From assembly GCA_016872815.1 (NCBI GenBank), contig VGYY01000006.1, forward strand, positions 1 through 36,656: 36,656 nt of DNA, given 5' to 3'. Position numbers and translations under genes: made by a program. This DNA is from Planctomycetota bacterium. GTDB taxonomy: Bacteria > Planctomycetota > B15-G4 > SIAN01. Shown here in pieces: positions 28,198 to 36,656 of this stretch. Numbering within the stretch: the first letter of the stretch is position 1; each line of letters starts with the position of its first letter. The notes beneath the pieces are model-generated. The model made no database searches, was not told the origin of the DNA, and was given only the letters and a program-made list of their open reading frames with translations.

Positions 28198-29219
28198 GCG
28201 GCGGCATCCAGTTCACGCCGGGCTCGCCGCTGCCGCCGGCGCTGCTGGTCGGCGGATCGGCGCGCTGCCTGCAGGAGGAGCTGCTGGCGAAGTGCCTGGC
28301 TCCGCTCGGCAAGGACGCCGAGGTCGAGCGCCTGCCGGCCGCCGCGCTGCAGAAGGAGAAGGACGAGGGCGGGCTCGCGCCGATCGTGCTGCGACGCCTG
28401 GCGAGCGTGTCGCTGTTCGGCGCGCGGCGCGTCGTGGTCGTGATCGGCGGGCAGGAGCTGCTGCGCGACAAGCAGTCGAAGGCGTGGATCGAGCGGCCGA
28501 CGCCGCGCGCGCACCTCATCATCGCGGCGACCCGGCCGGCGAAGGACGGGCCGTACGCCGTGCCCGCCGGCCTGCCGGTGGCGGTCTGCTGGGAGACCGG
28601 GCCGCAGTCCCCGGGCGAGGTCGAGCGCTTCCTCGAACGCCGCCTTGCGCTCCGCGGCGCCAAGGCGAGCCGCGCCGCGATCGCGGCGCTGGTCGAGCAG
28701 GCGGGAGGTTCGCTCGACGTGCTGGACGGCGAGATCGAGAAGCTGTCGCTCTACCGGCTCGGCGAGACGATCGAGGTCGCCGACGTCGAGGCGCTGTGCG
28801 GTCACACCGCCGGTCGCGACTTCGATCGGCTCTGGCAGGCGTTGCTGGCGGGTCGCGCCGGCGAGGCGCTCGCTGTGGTGCAGGCGATGGCGGTCGAGGG
28901 GCTGCTCCTGTTCGGCGGCGGCCGCGTGTTCGGGGCGGCGGCGGTGGCGAACGCGCTGCTGCCGATGCTGCTGGCCCGGGTCCGGCGCGTCGCGGCGGTC
29001 GCCTCGCCGAACGAGAAGCTGGTCGCGGCGGCAGCCGCCGCCTTCGGGATGAAGCCGGGCTACGTCCACTTCCTGCAGCGGGATGCGCGGGCGCTCGGCC
29101 CGCGGCTGCTGCGCTGGCAGGCGGCCGCGATCGGCGCGGAGGTGCAGCAGAAGCGCGGCGGGGCGCGCGAGGACGACGAACTGCTCGAGCACCTGCTGCT
29201 CGAGCTGGCGGCGCGCTGA
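28194..29219 (+). CDS. holA: DNA polymerase III subunit delta
   Basis: Overall HolA-like layout; LASVSLFGARRVVVVIG, LDGEIEKLSLYRLGETIEVADVEALCG, C-terminal helical collar region; weaker motif conservation than neighbouring calls. Confidence 0.75.
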   Translation: MSGGIQFTPGSPLPPALLVGGSARCLQEELLAKCLAPLGKDAEVERLPAAALQKEKDEGGLAPIVLRRLASVSLFGARRVVVVIGGQELLRDKQSKAWIERPTPRAHLIIAATRPAKDGPYAVPAGLPVAVCWETGPQSPGEVERFLERRLALRGAKASRAAIAALVEQAGGSLDVLDGEIEKLSLYRLGETIEVADVEALCGHTAGRDFDRLWQALLAGRAGEALAVVQAMAVEGLLLFGGGRVFGAAAVANALLPMLLARVRRVAAVASPNEKLVAAAAAAFGMKPGYVHFLQRDARALGPRLLRWQAAAIGAEVQQKRGGAREDDELLEHLLLELAAR

Positions 29220-29242
29220 CGGCGCGGTCGGGAGGGGGCGCG

Positions 29243-31075
29243 ATGACGATCCGGCGGCTGCCGCAGCACGTGGTCGACCAGATCGCCGCCGGCGAGGTGG
29301 TGGAGCGGCCGGCGTCGGTGGTGAAGGAGCTGATCGAGAACGCGCTCGACGCCGGCGCGCGCTCGCTGCGCATCGAGGTCGAGGGCGGCGGGCTCGACCG
29401 CATCGCCGTGCACGACGACGGCGCAGGCATCCCGCCCGAGGAGCTGCCGCTTGCGCTGGCGCAGCACGCCACGTCGAAGATCGCCGCCGCCGAGGACCTG
29501 CTCGGCGTGCGCAGTTACGGCTTCCGCGGCGAGGCGCTGGCCAGCATCGCCGCGATCTCGCACCTGACGATCGCGTCGCAGCCGCGCGGCGGCGACAGCG
29601 GCGCGCTGCTGGTGGCGCGCGCCGGGGTGGCGGAGCCGGTCCGCCCGCTCGCGCGCGCCGTCGGCACCACGATCGAGGTGCGCGACCTCTTCTTCAACAC
29701 GCCGGCGCGGCGCAAGTTCATGAAGGCCGAGTCGACCGAGCTCGCGCACGTGACCGAGACGGTCCTGCGACTCGCGCTGGCTCGGCGCGACGTCGCCTTC
29801 GAGCTGCTGGCGCACGGCCGACGCACGCTGCGGCTCGAGGCGGAGGAGTCGCTGCGCGCGCGCATCGCCGCCGGCTTCGGCAAGGAGCTGGCCGCGTCGC
29901 TGCTCGAGTGCGAACTCACGCTGCCCGACCTGCGCCTGTCCGGTTTCCTCGCGCCGCCGGATCAGGCGCGTGCGCGGTCGAGCCTGCAGCACCTCTGGAT
30001 CAACGGCCGCCATGTGCGCGACCGGACCGTGAGCGGCGCCGTGCGCGCGGCCTATCGCGACTTCCTCGCCGAGAGCCTGGCACCGGCCTGGTTCCTCTTC
30101 CTCGACCTCGCTCCGGCCGACGTCGACTGCAACGTCCACCCGACCAAGATCGAGGTGCGGTTGCGGCGACCGTCCGAGGTGTATCAGGCGGTGGTGGCGG
30201 CGGTCGAGCGAACGCTGCGCGGGGCCGATCTCGCCCCGCGCTTTCGCCTGCCGGCGCGACTGCCGCCGGCCTGGCCGCCGGTCGCCCCGGTTGCGGCGAC
30301 GCCGCCGGCCGAGCCGCCGCCGGCTGCGCTGCTGCGCGATGCCGCGGCCGGCGCGGAGCCCGCCGCGGACAGCCTGCTCGCCGTGCTGAGCGAGGCGCCG
30401 TCAGCGACCCCGGCGCGCGCTGCGGCTGGCTCGCTCCCGGTCGGGTCGCCGCCGCACCAGCCACCCCTCCTCGCCGTGCCGCCCTCCGCGCGGGTGCTTC
30501 CCGGACGGTTCGTGCAGGTGCTGAAGACCTATGTCGCCACCGCGTGCGAAGCGGGGCTGCTGATCTTCGATCAGCACGCGCTGCATGAGCGCGTGCTCTA
30601 CCGCCACCTGCGCGCGGAGTGGAGCGCGCGCGCGATCCGCCGGCAGGAGCTGCTGGTGCCGCTCGTGGTCGAGCTTCCGGCAGGCGACGTGCTGGCGCTC
30701 GAGGAGCAGACGGAGTTGCTCGAGTCGGTCGGCGTGCGCATCGCGCCGCTGTCGCGGACGACGGTCGGCGTGTCCTCGCTGCCGGCGGTGGCGGCGCCGA
30801 GCGATGTCGCCGGACTGCTCACGCGACTGGTCACGCTGGTCCGCGGCGAGCGGCCGGAGGGGCGCCGGGACGACTTCGCCGACCGCATGCTGTTCACGCT
30901 GGCGTGCCACCGGGCGGTCCGGGCCGGCGATGCCCTGGCCGAGGAGCAGATCGCCGGCCTGCTCGCGGAGGTCGATCGCGTCGAGCACACCCACACCTGC
31001 CCGCATGGCCGCCCGACGCGGGTGGTGATCCCGCTGGCCGAGCTCGAGAACCTGTTCAAGCGGCGCGGCTTCTGA
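29243..31075 (+). CDS. mutL: DNA mismatch repair protein MutL
   Basis: IRRLPQHVVDQIAAGEVVERPASVVKELIENALDAGA, DDGAGIPPEEL, HATSKI, SYGFRGEALASIAAIS, FFNTPARRKFMK; C-term DQHALHERVLY and CPHGRPTRVVIP. Confidence 0.97.
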   Translation: MTIRRLPQHVVDQIAAGEVVERPASVVKELIENALDAGARSLRIEVEGGGLDRIAVHDDGAGIPPEELPLALAQHATSKIAAAEDLLGVRSYGFRGEALASIAAISHLTIASQPRGGDSGALLVARAGVAEPVRPLARAVGTTIEVRDLFFNTPARRKFMKAESTELAHVTETVLRLALARRDVAFELLAHGRRTLRLEAEESLRARIAAGFGKELAASLLECELTLPDLRLSGFLAPPDQARARSSLQHLWINGRHVRDRTVSGAVRAAYRDFLAESLAPAWFLFLDLAPADVDCNVHPTKIEVRLRRPSEVYQAVVAAVERTLRGADLAPRFRLPARLPPAWPPVAPVAATPPAEPPPAALLRDAAAGAEPAADSLLAVLSEAPSATPARAAAGSLPVGSPPHQPPLLAVPPSARVLPGRFVQVLKTYVATACEAGLLIFDQHALHERVLYRHLRAEWSARAIRRQELLVPLVVELPAGDVLALEEQTELLESVGVRIAPLSRTTVGVSSLPAVAAPSDVAGLLTRLVTLVRGERPEGRRDDFADRMLFTLACHRAVRAGDALAEEQIAGLLAEVDRVEHTHTCPHGRPTRVVIPLAELENLFKRRGF

Positions 31076-31084
31076 CCCGTCGGC

Positions 31085-32038
31085 TCACTTCGGCGGGGCG
31101 AAGTCGGCGTCGGTGAACTGCGGTGTGACCGACAGGTTCGCCACCCACAGCACCTGCTCCGGCTCCTTGGCATCGTCGACGTAGATCTCGATCTTGCGGG
31201 GGACGTCGAGGCCGTCGTTGCGCTGGTGGCGGGTGAAGCAGATCTGCAGCGGCTTCTCGCCGGCGACCATCAGGCGGGCGCCCAGCAGTCGCTGCGTCTT
31301 CGCTTCGATCCAGAGCCGCAGCCGTGCCGCCACCTGCTTGCCGTCGCGCGGGAGTTCGACCGTCCCCTCGATCACGTGCGCGACGAGGCCGTGGCCCTGC
31401 TCGTCCGGCAGCGGCGCGAGCCCGCTGAGTCGCGGCGCCAGCCGGTCGAGCTGGAAGGCGGTGGTGAGCAGTTCGGTCAGTTCGAGGTCCTGTCGGAGCT
31501 GGCGCAGATCGGCCTCGGCCCCGGGCTCGTCGAGCCAGCGGATGCCCGCGGCACGACTCCACAGCCACGGCCGCGCGCCATCGAAGCCGCCGATCGTCTC
31601 GCTCTTCCGGAAGGTGTCGATCGCGCGGGTCCAGATCCGGTCGGGCGCGAGAAAGCGGCGTTCGGCGTCGAGGGAGATCTCGGAACCGTCGGGCGCCTTC
31701 CACTGCAGTTGCACCTTCGCGTGCAGGGCGAGCGGCGCTGTCTCCGATGACGGCTTGCTGTCACGCTGCGCCGCGGCGGCCCGCGCCAGCAAGGCGAGCG
31801 CCGCCGGGTCGTTTGCTGCGGGGGGCGCCGTCACGGGCGCCGCGGCCGGAGGTTCTGGCGCGTCCTGCGCGGCAGTCCCAGCGCCGGCGAGGCCGAGCCA
31901 CAGCGCCACCGCCGCGGCGGCGCGAGCGGCGCCGCAAAAAACGGCGGGACCGTCACCGCGCGGAGTGCCGGAGGTATTCGTGGCCGCTGAGACGCCCGGT
32001 CCGGTCCGCACCAGTCCCATCGTGAGCCACCGTTTCAT
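31085..32038 (-). CDS. Secreted protein of unknown function, possibly LolA-like fold
   Basis: Signal-peptide-like AAAAVALWLGLAGAGTAAQ; beta-rich sequence LHAKVQLQWKAPDGSEISLDAERRFLAPDRIWTRAID...; start uncertain (may begin downstream of 32038). Confidence 0.65.
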   Translation of the reverse strand: MKRWLTMGLVRTGPGVSAATNTSGTPRGDGPAVFCGAARAAAAVALWLGLAGAGTAAQDAPEPPAAAPVTAPPAANDPAALALLARAAAAQRDSKPSSETAPLALHAKVQLQWKAPDGSEISLDAERRFLAPDRIWTRAIDTFRKSETIGGFDGARPWLWSRAAGIRWLDEPGAEADLRQLRQDLELTELLTTAFQLDRLAPRLSGLAPLPDEQGHGLVAHVIEGTVELPRDGKQVAARLRLWIEAKTQRLLGARLMVAGEKPLQICFTRHQRNDGLDVPRKIEIYVDDAKEPEQVLWVANLSVTPQFTDADFAPPK

Positions 32039-33149
32039 GCCGGTTCCGTTCCTCGACGCCCGCCTGCAGGATGGATCGCTGCGCGAGGAAATCAAGGCGG
32101 CGGTGGTGGGGGTGCTCGAGCGCGGGCCGCTGGCGGCCGGAACCGGAGTCCTCGCGTTCGAGTCCCGCCTGGCGACGGAGTTCGAGGCGCGCGCTGCGGT
32201 CGCGGTCGCCAGCGGCTGCGATGCCCTGGTGAACGGCCTGCAGGCGATTGGGATCGGCGCCGGCGACGCCGTGCTGTTGCCGGCCCTGGCGGGGAGCGGC
32301 GTGCTGACGGCGGTGCAGCGCGCGGGCGCGACCCCAGTTTTCGTCGACATCGAGCGCACTTCGGCGCTGCTCGACCTGGCGGCCGTCGACGCGGCGGTGG
32401 TCCGCGCCCGCGCGTCGCCGGCGGTGCGGCGGGTCGCGGCGCTGCTGGTCGTCCACCTCTTCGGGCGGGCGCACGACCTCGTCGCCTGTCGCGAGGCGGC
32501 GGCGCGCAATGACCTGCTGCTGGTCGAGGAGGCCTCGGCGGCGTCGATGGCGCGTTCCGGCGGCGTCCGCGTCGGCACCGCCGGGGCGATCGGCGTGATC
32601 GACTTCGCCGCCCACACCAGCGACCTGGCCGGCGGCGCCGCGGTGCTGACCGATTCGACCGCCATGGCGCAGCAGTTGCGCGAGGCGTGCGACGGTGCCG
32701 GCACGCGCATGAAGCCGCTCGTCGCCGCGGTCCAGAACCGCGCGCTGGCGCGGCTCGAGGCGCAGGCGCGACAGCGCTTCGTGCTGGCGCATCGCTACCT
32801 CGCCTCGCTCTTTGGGCGCCGCCTGCTCGACCGCTTCTGTCCGCTCGACTTCGGCGAGCCGGGCGAGCACGTCTTCCAGCGCGTCGTCGTGCGCGTCGCC
32901 CGCCGCGAGGCGCTTCGCTCGCACCTCGCCGCCCGCGGCATTGGCACCGCCGTCGACTATCCTCGCGCACTGCACCTCGGGGTCGCCGGCGGCACGCCGC
33001 TGGCGCCGCTTGGCGCCTTCCCGGAAGCCGAGCGCGCGGCGGGCGCGTTGCTGGCGTTGCCGGCATGGCCCGGGCTGGCGCCAGCGCAGATCGACGAGGT
33101 GGTGGCGGCGCTCGCGGACTTCGGTGCGGCGGAGGCGGCAGGTGGCTGA
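32037..33149 (+). CDS. DegT/DnrJ/EryC1/StrS-family protein, probably not a classical aminotransferase
   Basis: MPVPFLDARLQDGSLREEI, FESRLATEFEARAAVAVASGCDALVNGL, GDAVLLPALAGSGVLTAVQRAGATPVFVDIE, VVHLFGRAHDLVACREAAARNDLLLVEEA follow the family scaffold; PLP-lysine region FAAHTSDLAGGAAVLT has no Lys. Confidence 0.8.
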   Translation: MPVPFLDARLQDGSLREEIKAAVVGVLERGPLAAGTGVLAFESRLATEFEARAAVAVASGCDALVNGLQAIGIGAGDAVLLPALAGSGVLTAVQRAGATPVFVDIERTSALLDLAAVDAAVVRARASPAVRRVAALLVVHLFGRAHDLVACREAAARNDLLLVEEASAASMARSGGVRVGTAGAIGVIDFAAHTSDLAGGAAVLTDSTAMAQQLREACDGAGTRMKPLVAAVQNRALARLEAQARQRFVLAHRYLASLFGRRLLDRFCPLDFGEPGEHVFQRVVVRVARREALRSHLAARGIGTAVDYPRALHLGVAGGTPLAPLGAFPEAERAAGALLALPAWPGLAPAQIDEVVAALADFGAAEAAGG

Positions 33150-34884
33150 AGCGGCGGGCAGGGCGGACCGGTTCCCGTGGCCCGGGTTCTCGGTCGGCCT
33201 GCTGCTGCTGGTCGCGCTGCACGGTCCGCTGCTGTCGCTGCCCGCCGTGTTCGATGAAGGTCCCTTCCTCGCGGGAATGGCGGAGAGCCGCGGCGCGGCG
33301 CTCGCCATGCGGTGGCTGCCGATCGAGGTCTCGCTGCTCGGCACTTCGGCCGCCGCCCACCGCCTGTTCGCGCTCTGCCTCGATGTGGCCGTGCTGGCGC
33401 TGGTGGCGCGAGCCGGTCGCGGCCTCCCGGCGCCGAATCTGGCGGTGGTGGCGGCGGCGGCATTCCTCGTCCATCCGTGGCGCACGGAGAGCTTCGTGCG
33501 GCTCGGCGCGCGCGGCGTCGTGCTCGCCGACCTGTTCGCGGCGGTGACGGCGGTGGCGCTCGTCGGGCGCCATGGCGCCTGGCGCGTGGTCGCGCCGGTG
33601 GCGGCGCTGCTCGCGACCGCGGCGCAGCCGGGGTACGCCTTCGTGGCATTCGCTGCTGCGGCGGCGGCCGCGCCGGCGCACCGCGTGCGCCTGCTCACGG
33701 TGGCGGCGGCGGCCGGCGCCGGGACCGGTCTCTGGTGGCTGGGGGCACCGCGCGCGGCGACGACCGGTTCGGCCTGGTGCGCGCTCGACCTGCTGATGCG
33801 GCCGTGGGCGACCGGACTCGAGCATCTGCGGGCTGATCCGTGGTGGGCGGGCTTCGGCGCGGCCGTCCTGCTGGGGGCGATGGTCGCGGCATGGCGACGA
33901 CGGAGCGCGATCGCGGCGCTGCTCGGGGTCGCCGCCCTGTTCGCCTGTGCGGCGTCGGCCGGCTTGCGACCGCCCCGCACCGGACTCGAGTACCTCGGCG
34001 GCGGCGCGACGCCGGAAGCGTGGCTGCCGTTCCTGTTGCTGCTGCAGGCGGTGCTGGTCGCGCTGGCGACCGGGAGTCGCTGGCGGACGCTGCCGCTGTG
34101 GTGCGCAACGGCGCTGGCGGTGGCGGGCGGCTTCCAGCAGGCGCGCCGTTTCGATCCGCCGCTGCAGTTGATCGACCACGCAGTCGCGGTGGCGCCGCAG
34201 AACGTCGAACTGCAGGTGCTGCGGGCGCAGATCGAGCTGGCGCACGGCAGCGCCGGACCGCGCGACGTGGCACGCAGCTTCGCCGCGACGGCGCTCGACC
34301 GGGTCGGTCGCGCGCTGATCGAGCGACCCGGCGACCCGGCCGCCCGGACGCTCGAGGTGATGGCGCTGGCGCTGCTGGGGCGCCTCGACGAGGCGCGGCG
34401 CCGGAGCGACCTGCTGCTGGCGGCGTTCCCCGACGACTGGCGCAGCCGGGTCGCCCGCGCGGAAGTCGAGGCGATCGCGGGCGATCGGCTCGCCGCGCTG
34501 CGCTGGATGCGGTCGGCGGTGGCGGCGCAACCTTCGCCGGAACTGCGCGCCGGCGCGACGCGGCTGCTCGACCAGCTCTACGGCGAGCTGCGCACTCGCC
34601 TCGCCGACCGCCAATGGAGCGCCGCGCGGCAGCTGGCGAAGGCGCTGGCCGAAGTCGCGCCGGAGGAGCAGCCGGCGCACGAGGCGTACGTCGATACCTT
34701 CTCTCTCGCCAAGGAGTGGCCGCAGGCGCTGGCCGCCGCGGAAACGCACTTCGCCCGCTTCCCGCGCTCCTCCGGCGCGGCGCGGCGACTGGCGGTGATC
34801 CACCAGCGGCTCGGCCACGAGGCGGAGGCCGTGCGGCACGACCGCCTCGCGCGCGAACTCGCGGCGGGCGGCGGCGCGCCATGA
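33142..34884 (+). CDS. Multi-TM membrane protein with GT-C-like N-terminus and C-terminal TPR-like region
   Basis: GTG start overlapping the upstream stop region; many hydrophobic segments; FDEG motif near TM1; C-terminal soluble helical repeats (ARTLEVMALALLGRLDEARRRSDLLLAAFP...). Confidence 0.7.
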   Translation: MAEAAGRADRFPWPGFSVGLLLLVALHGPLLSLPAVFDEGPFLAGMAESRGAALAMRWLPIEVSLLGTSAAAHRLFALCLDVAVLALVARAGRGLPAPNLAVVAAAAFLVHPWRTESFVRLGARGVVLADLFAAVTAVALVGRHGAWRVVAPVAALLATAAQPGYAFVAFAAAAAAAPAHRVRLLTVAAAAGAGTGLWWLGAPRAATTGSAWCALDLLMRPWATGLEHLRADPWWAGFGAAVLLGAMVAAWRRRSAIAALLGVAALFACAASAGLRPPRTGLEYLGGGATPEAWLPFLLLLQAVLVALATGSRWRTLPLWCATALAVAGGFQQARRFDPPLQLIDHAVAVAPQNVELQVLRAQIELAHGSAGPRDVARSFAATALDRVGRALIERPGDPAARTLEVMALALLGRLDEARRRSDLLLAAFPDDWRSRVARAEVEAIAGDRLAALRWMRSAVAAQPSPELRAGATRLLDQLYGELRTRLADRQWSAARQLAKALAEVAPEEQPAHEAYVDTFSLAKEWPQALAAAETHFARFPRSSGAARRLAVIHQRLGHEAEAVRHDRLARELAAGGGAP

Positions 34885-36395
34885 CCGGCGCCCCGCGCCG
34901 TCGCGCAGCGGTCGCCCTGCTGGTGGCGCTCGCCGCGGCAGCATTCCACGCGACCTACGCGTTCGACGGCATCGCGCTGTTCGATGAGGGCATCCTGATC
35001 GATGGAGCCTGGCGCGTCCGCGACGGCGCGATCCCCGGCATCGACGGCTGGATGCCGTACGGTCCCGGGATGTACTGGCTGCTGGCGCCGTTCCTCGCCT
35101 GGTGCGGCGAGAGCGTGGCGGTCGTGCGCGCCGTGCTGGTCGCGCTCCATGCGCTCTCCGCCGGTGCGCTCTGCTGGCTGCTGCTCGGAACGGCGACTCT
35201 GCCGGGCGCGCTGCTCGCGACCGCGGTCCTCGTGGTGGCGCATGGTTCGTTCCACAAGTCGGCGATCGTGGTGGCGGCACTGCTGGCGCTGTTCGCGGCC
35301 CAGCGCCTGGCGCGGCGCGACGGCCGCGGCGCGTTCGTGGCCGGACTGCTCTGCGCGCTCGGGTTCCTGTTCCGGCACGACGTGGGCGGCTTCGCGGCCG
35401 CGGCCTGCGGCGTGGCGCTGCTGGTCGAACCGGGAATGCCGTGGCGCCGGCGTTGCGCGGGGGCGGCGGCGCTGACCGCCGGTTTCGCAGCGCTGCTCGT
35501 GCCGCTGGTCCTGGCGCTGGTCGCGGCCGGCCTCGATCTGGGCGCGTGGTGGGAACACGAGTGGCAGCGCATCGCGGTGCAGGAACAGATCGCCGTGCCG
35601 CTGGCCGAGCCGCGGGTGGACGGGGAGTGGCGCGGCGGCCGCGTGGCGCTGCTTTGCGCGCTGCTGCTGGCGCCGCTGGTGCTGTTGCTGTGGGGGAGTG
35701 CGGCGTGGTGGCGGGCGCGGCGTGACGCCGCCGGACCACCGACGGGGGGCGAGACGCCGCGCATCGCCGCCGCGCTGTTCGGGCTCCTGCTGTTGAATCA
35801 GGTGCGGCTGATTCCGTCGGCCAACCACCTGTTCCAGGCGATCGCGCCGGTCGCGCTGGCCCTCGGCGATGCGCTGGCGCGGCGTGGCCGCGGCTGGCGT
35901 GGTCACGGCGCCCTGGCGCTGCTGGTCGTGCTCCTCGTGACCTGGGTCGCCGGTGCGCATCGCGGGATCTACTCCGGCACTTTCCGCCAGCGGCTCGAGC
36001 CCGGCGTCGAGCCGGCGCTCGAACGGGCGGGCATCCGGTTGAAGCCGGAGTTCGCGCGTGCGCTCGAGGCGACGGTGACGTCGATCCGCCGTCGCGTCGC
36101 GCCGAACCAGACGGTGGCGACCAGCCCCGGCGCGCCGCTGCTGGCGTTCCTCGCCGACCGGATGCTGGCGATCCCGTGCGCCGAGGCGAGCTACTGGTAC
36201 CACGAGCCGCGCTTCCAGGCGGAAGCGATCGCGGCGCTCGAACGGAACCAGCCGCCGCTGCTGGTCACCGACGGCAGCAGCCCGGCCACGTTCGCGTTCG
36301 AGGCGGCGGCGCCGCTGGTCGCCCGCTGGCTGGCGGAGCGCTATCGGCCGGTCGAGCAGCACGGCCCGTTCACGCTCCACGAGCGGCGGCGCTGA
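34881..36395 (+). CDS. Multi-TM glycosyltransferase-like (GT-C/GT39-type) membrane protein
   Basis: ATGA overlap with upstream gene; LFDEGILIDGAWRVRDGAIPGIDGWMPYGPGMYWLLAPFL resembles the GT-C first loop; about ten hydrophobic segments. Confidence 0.72.
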   Translation: MTGAPRRRAAVALLVALAAAAFHATYAFDGIALFDEGILIDGAWRVRDGAIPGIDGWMPYGPGMYWLLAPFLAWCGESVAVVRAVLVALHALSAGALCWLLLGTATLPGALLATAVLVVAHGSFHKSAIVVAALLALFAAQRLARRDGRGAFVAGLLCALGFLFRHDVGGFAAAACGVALLVEPGMPWRRRCAGAAALTAGFAALLVPLVLALVAAGLDLGAWWEHEWQRIAVQEQIAVPLAEPRVDGEWRGGRVALLCALLLAPLVLLLWGSAAWWRARRDAAGPPTGGETPRIAAALFGLLLLNQVRLIPSANHLFQAIAPVALALGDALARRGRGWRGHGALALLVVLLVTWVAGAHRGIYSGTFRQRLEPGVEPALERAGIRLKPEFARALEATVTSIRRRVAPNQTVATSPGAPLLAFLADRMLAIPCAEASYWYHEPRFQAEAIAALERNQPPLLVTDGSSPATFAFEAAAPLVARWLAERYRPVEQHGPFTLHERRR

Positions 36396-36408
36396 CGGTC
36401 GCCGGCAC

Positions 36409-36422
36409 GGCGCCGCGGCGCC
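36409..36422. terminator. Palindrome between convergent genes, possible terminator
   Basis: GGCGCCGCGGCGCC, 14-nt perfect palindrome in the short convergent gap. Confidence 0.3.
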
Positions 36423-36437
36423 CTCCCGCGGTTTCGC

Positions 36438-36656
36438 TCAGCGTGACCAGGCGGGCGGCGGCAGCAGGCGCCAGGCGTGGTGGAAGTCGTGCTGCGCCAC
36501 CTCGACGATCCACGGCTGGTCGGCGCATCCCGGTTCGACCTCGAAGACGACGTCGACGTCCCACGTGCCGGCCGCGGCGTCGATGTAGTGGCGAGCGAAC
36601 TCGGTCTCCCGGTCTGGCTTCGGCGCGTCGAATCGCCGCTCGACGGTCGCGCCGGC
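36438..36656 (-). CDS. Hypothetical protein, C-terminal fragment running off the window edge
   Basis: Open frame from the edge to TGA: AGATVERRFDAPKPDRETEFARHYIDAAAGTWDVDVVFEVEPGCADQPWIVEVAQHDFHHAWRLLPPPAWSR*. Protein-like composition; not in the ORF track because it has no start inside the window. Confidence 0.6.
   Translation of the reverse strand, partial: AGATVERRFDAPKPDRETEFARHYIDAAAGTWDVDVVFEVEPGCADQPWIVEVAQHDFHHAWRLLPPPAWSR

Overview
High-GC bacterial chromosomal segment, apparently Gram-negative-like; a Planctomycetota-like origin is only a guess. Most of the window is dense housekeeping and envelope genes. From left to right: the right end of an IS3-family element; tRNA-Val(GAC); an HTH-receiver regulator; uppP; a TPR/PGRP amidase lipoprotein; a class I/II aminotransferase; threonine aldolase; phosphomannomutase; a secreted HEAT-repeat protein; larC; and a ruvB-spoIID-tgt operon. 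The centre (about 14.5-25.8 kb) holds three tandem paralogous genes for lipoproteins of more than 1000 aa. They share a lipobox Cys followed by poly-Gly, an SbsA-like Ig region, a conserved novel-looking middle domain and a YVTN-type beta-propeller. A ubiE/menG gene sits between copies 2 and 3. Downstream is a translationally coupled CPBP protease-ubiX-ubiA(mqnP-like)-holA chain followed by mutL. After that come a LolA-like protein, a DegT-family protein lacking the PLP lysine, and two multi-TM GT-C-like proteins. The best candidates for undescribed biology are the tandem lipoprotein family, with its matched promoters and a dyad over one -35 box, and the DegT homologue with a degenerate active site. 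No CRISPR array, prophage or recognisable defence island was seen. All family calls come from reading the translations; no database search was run.
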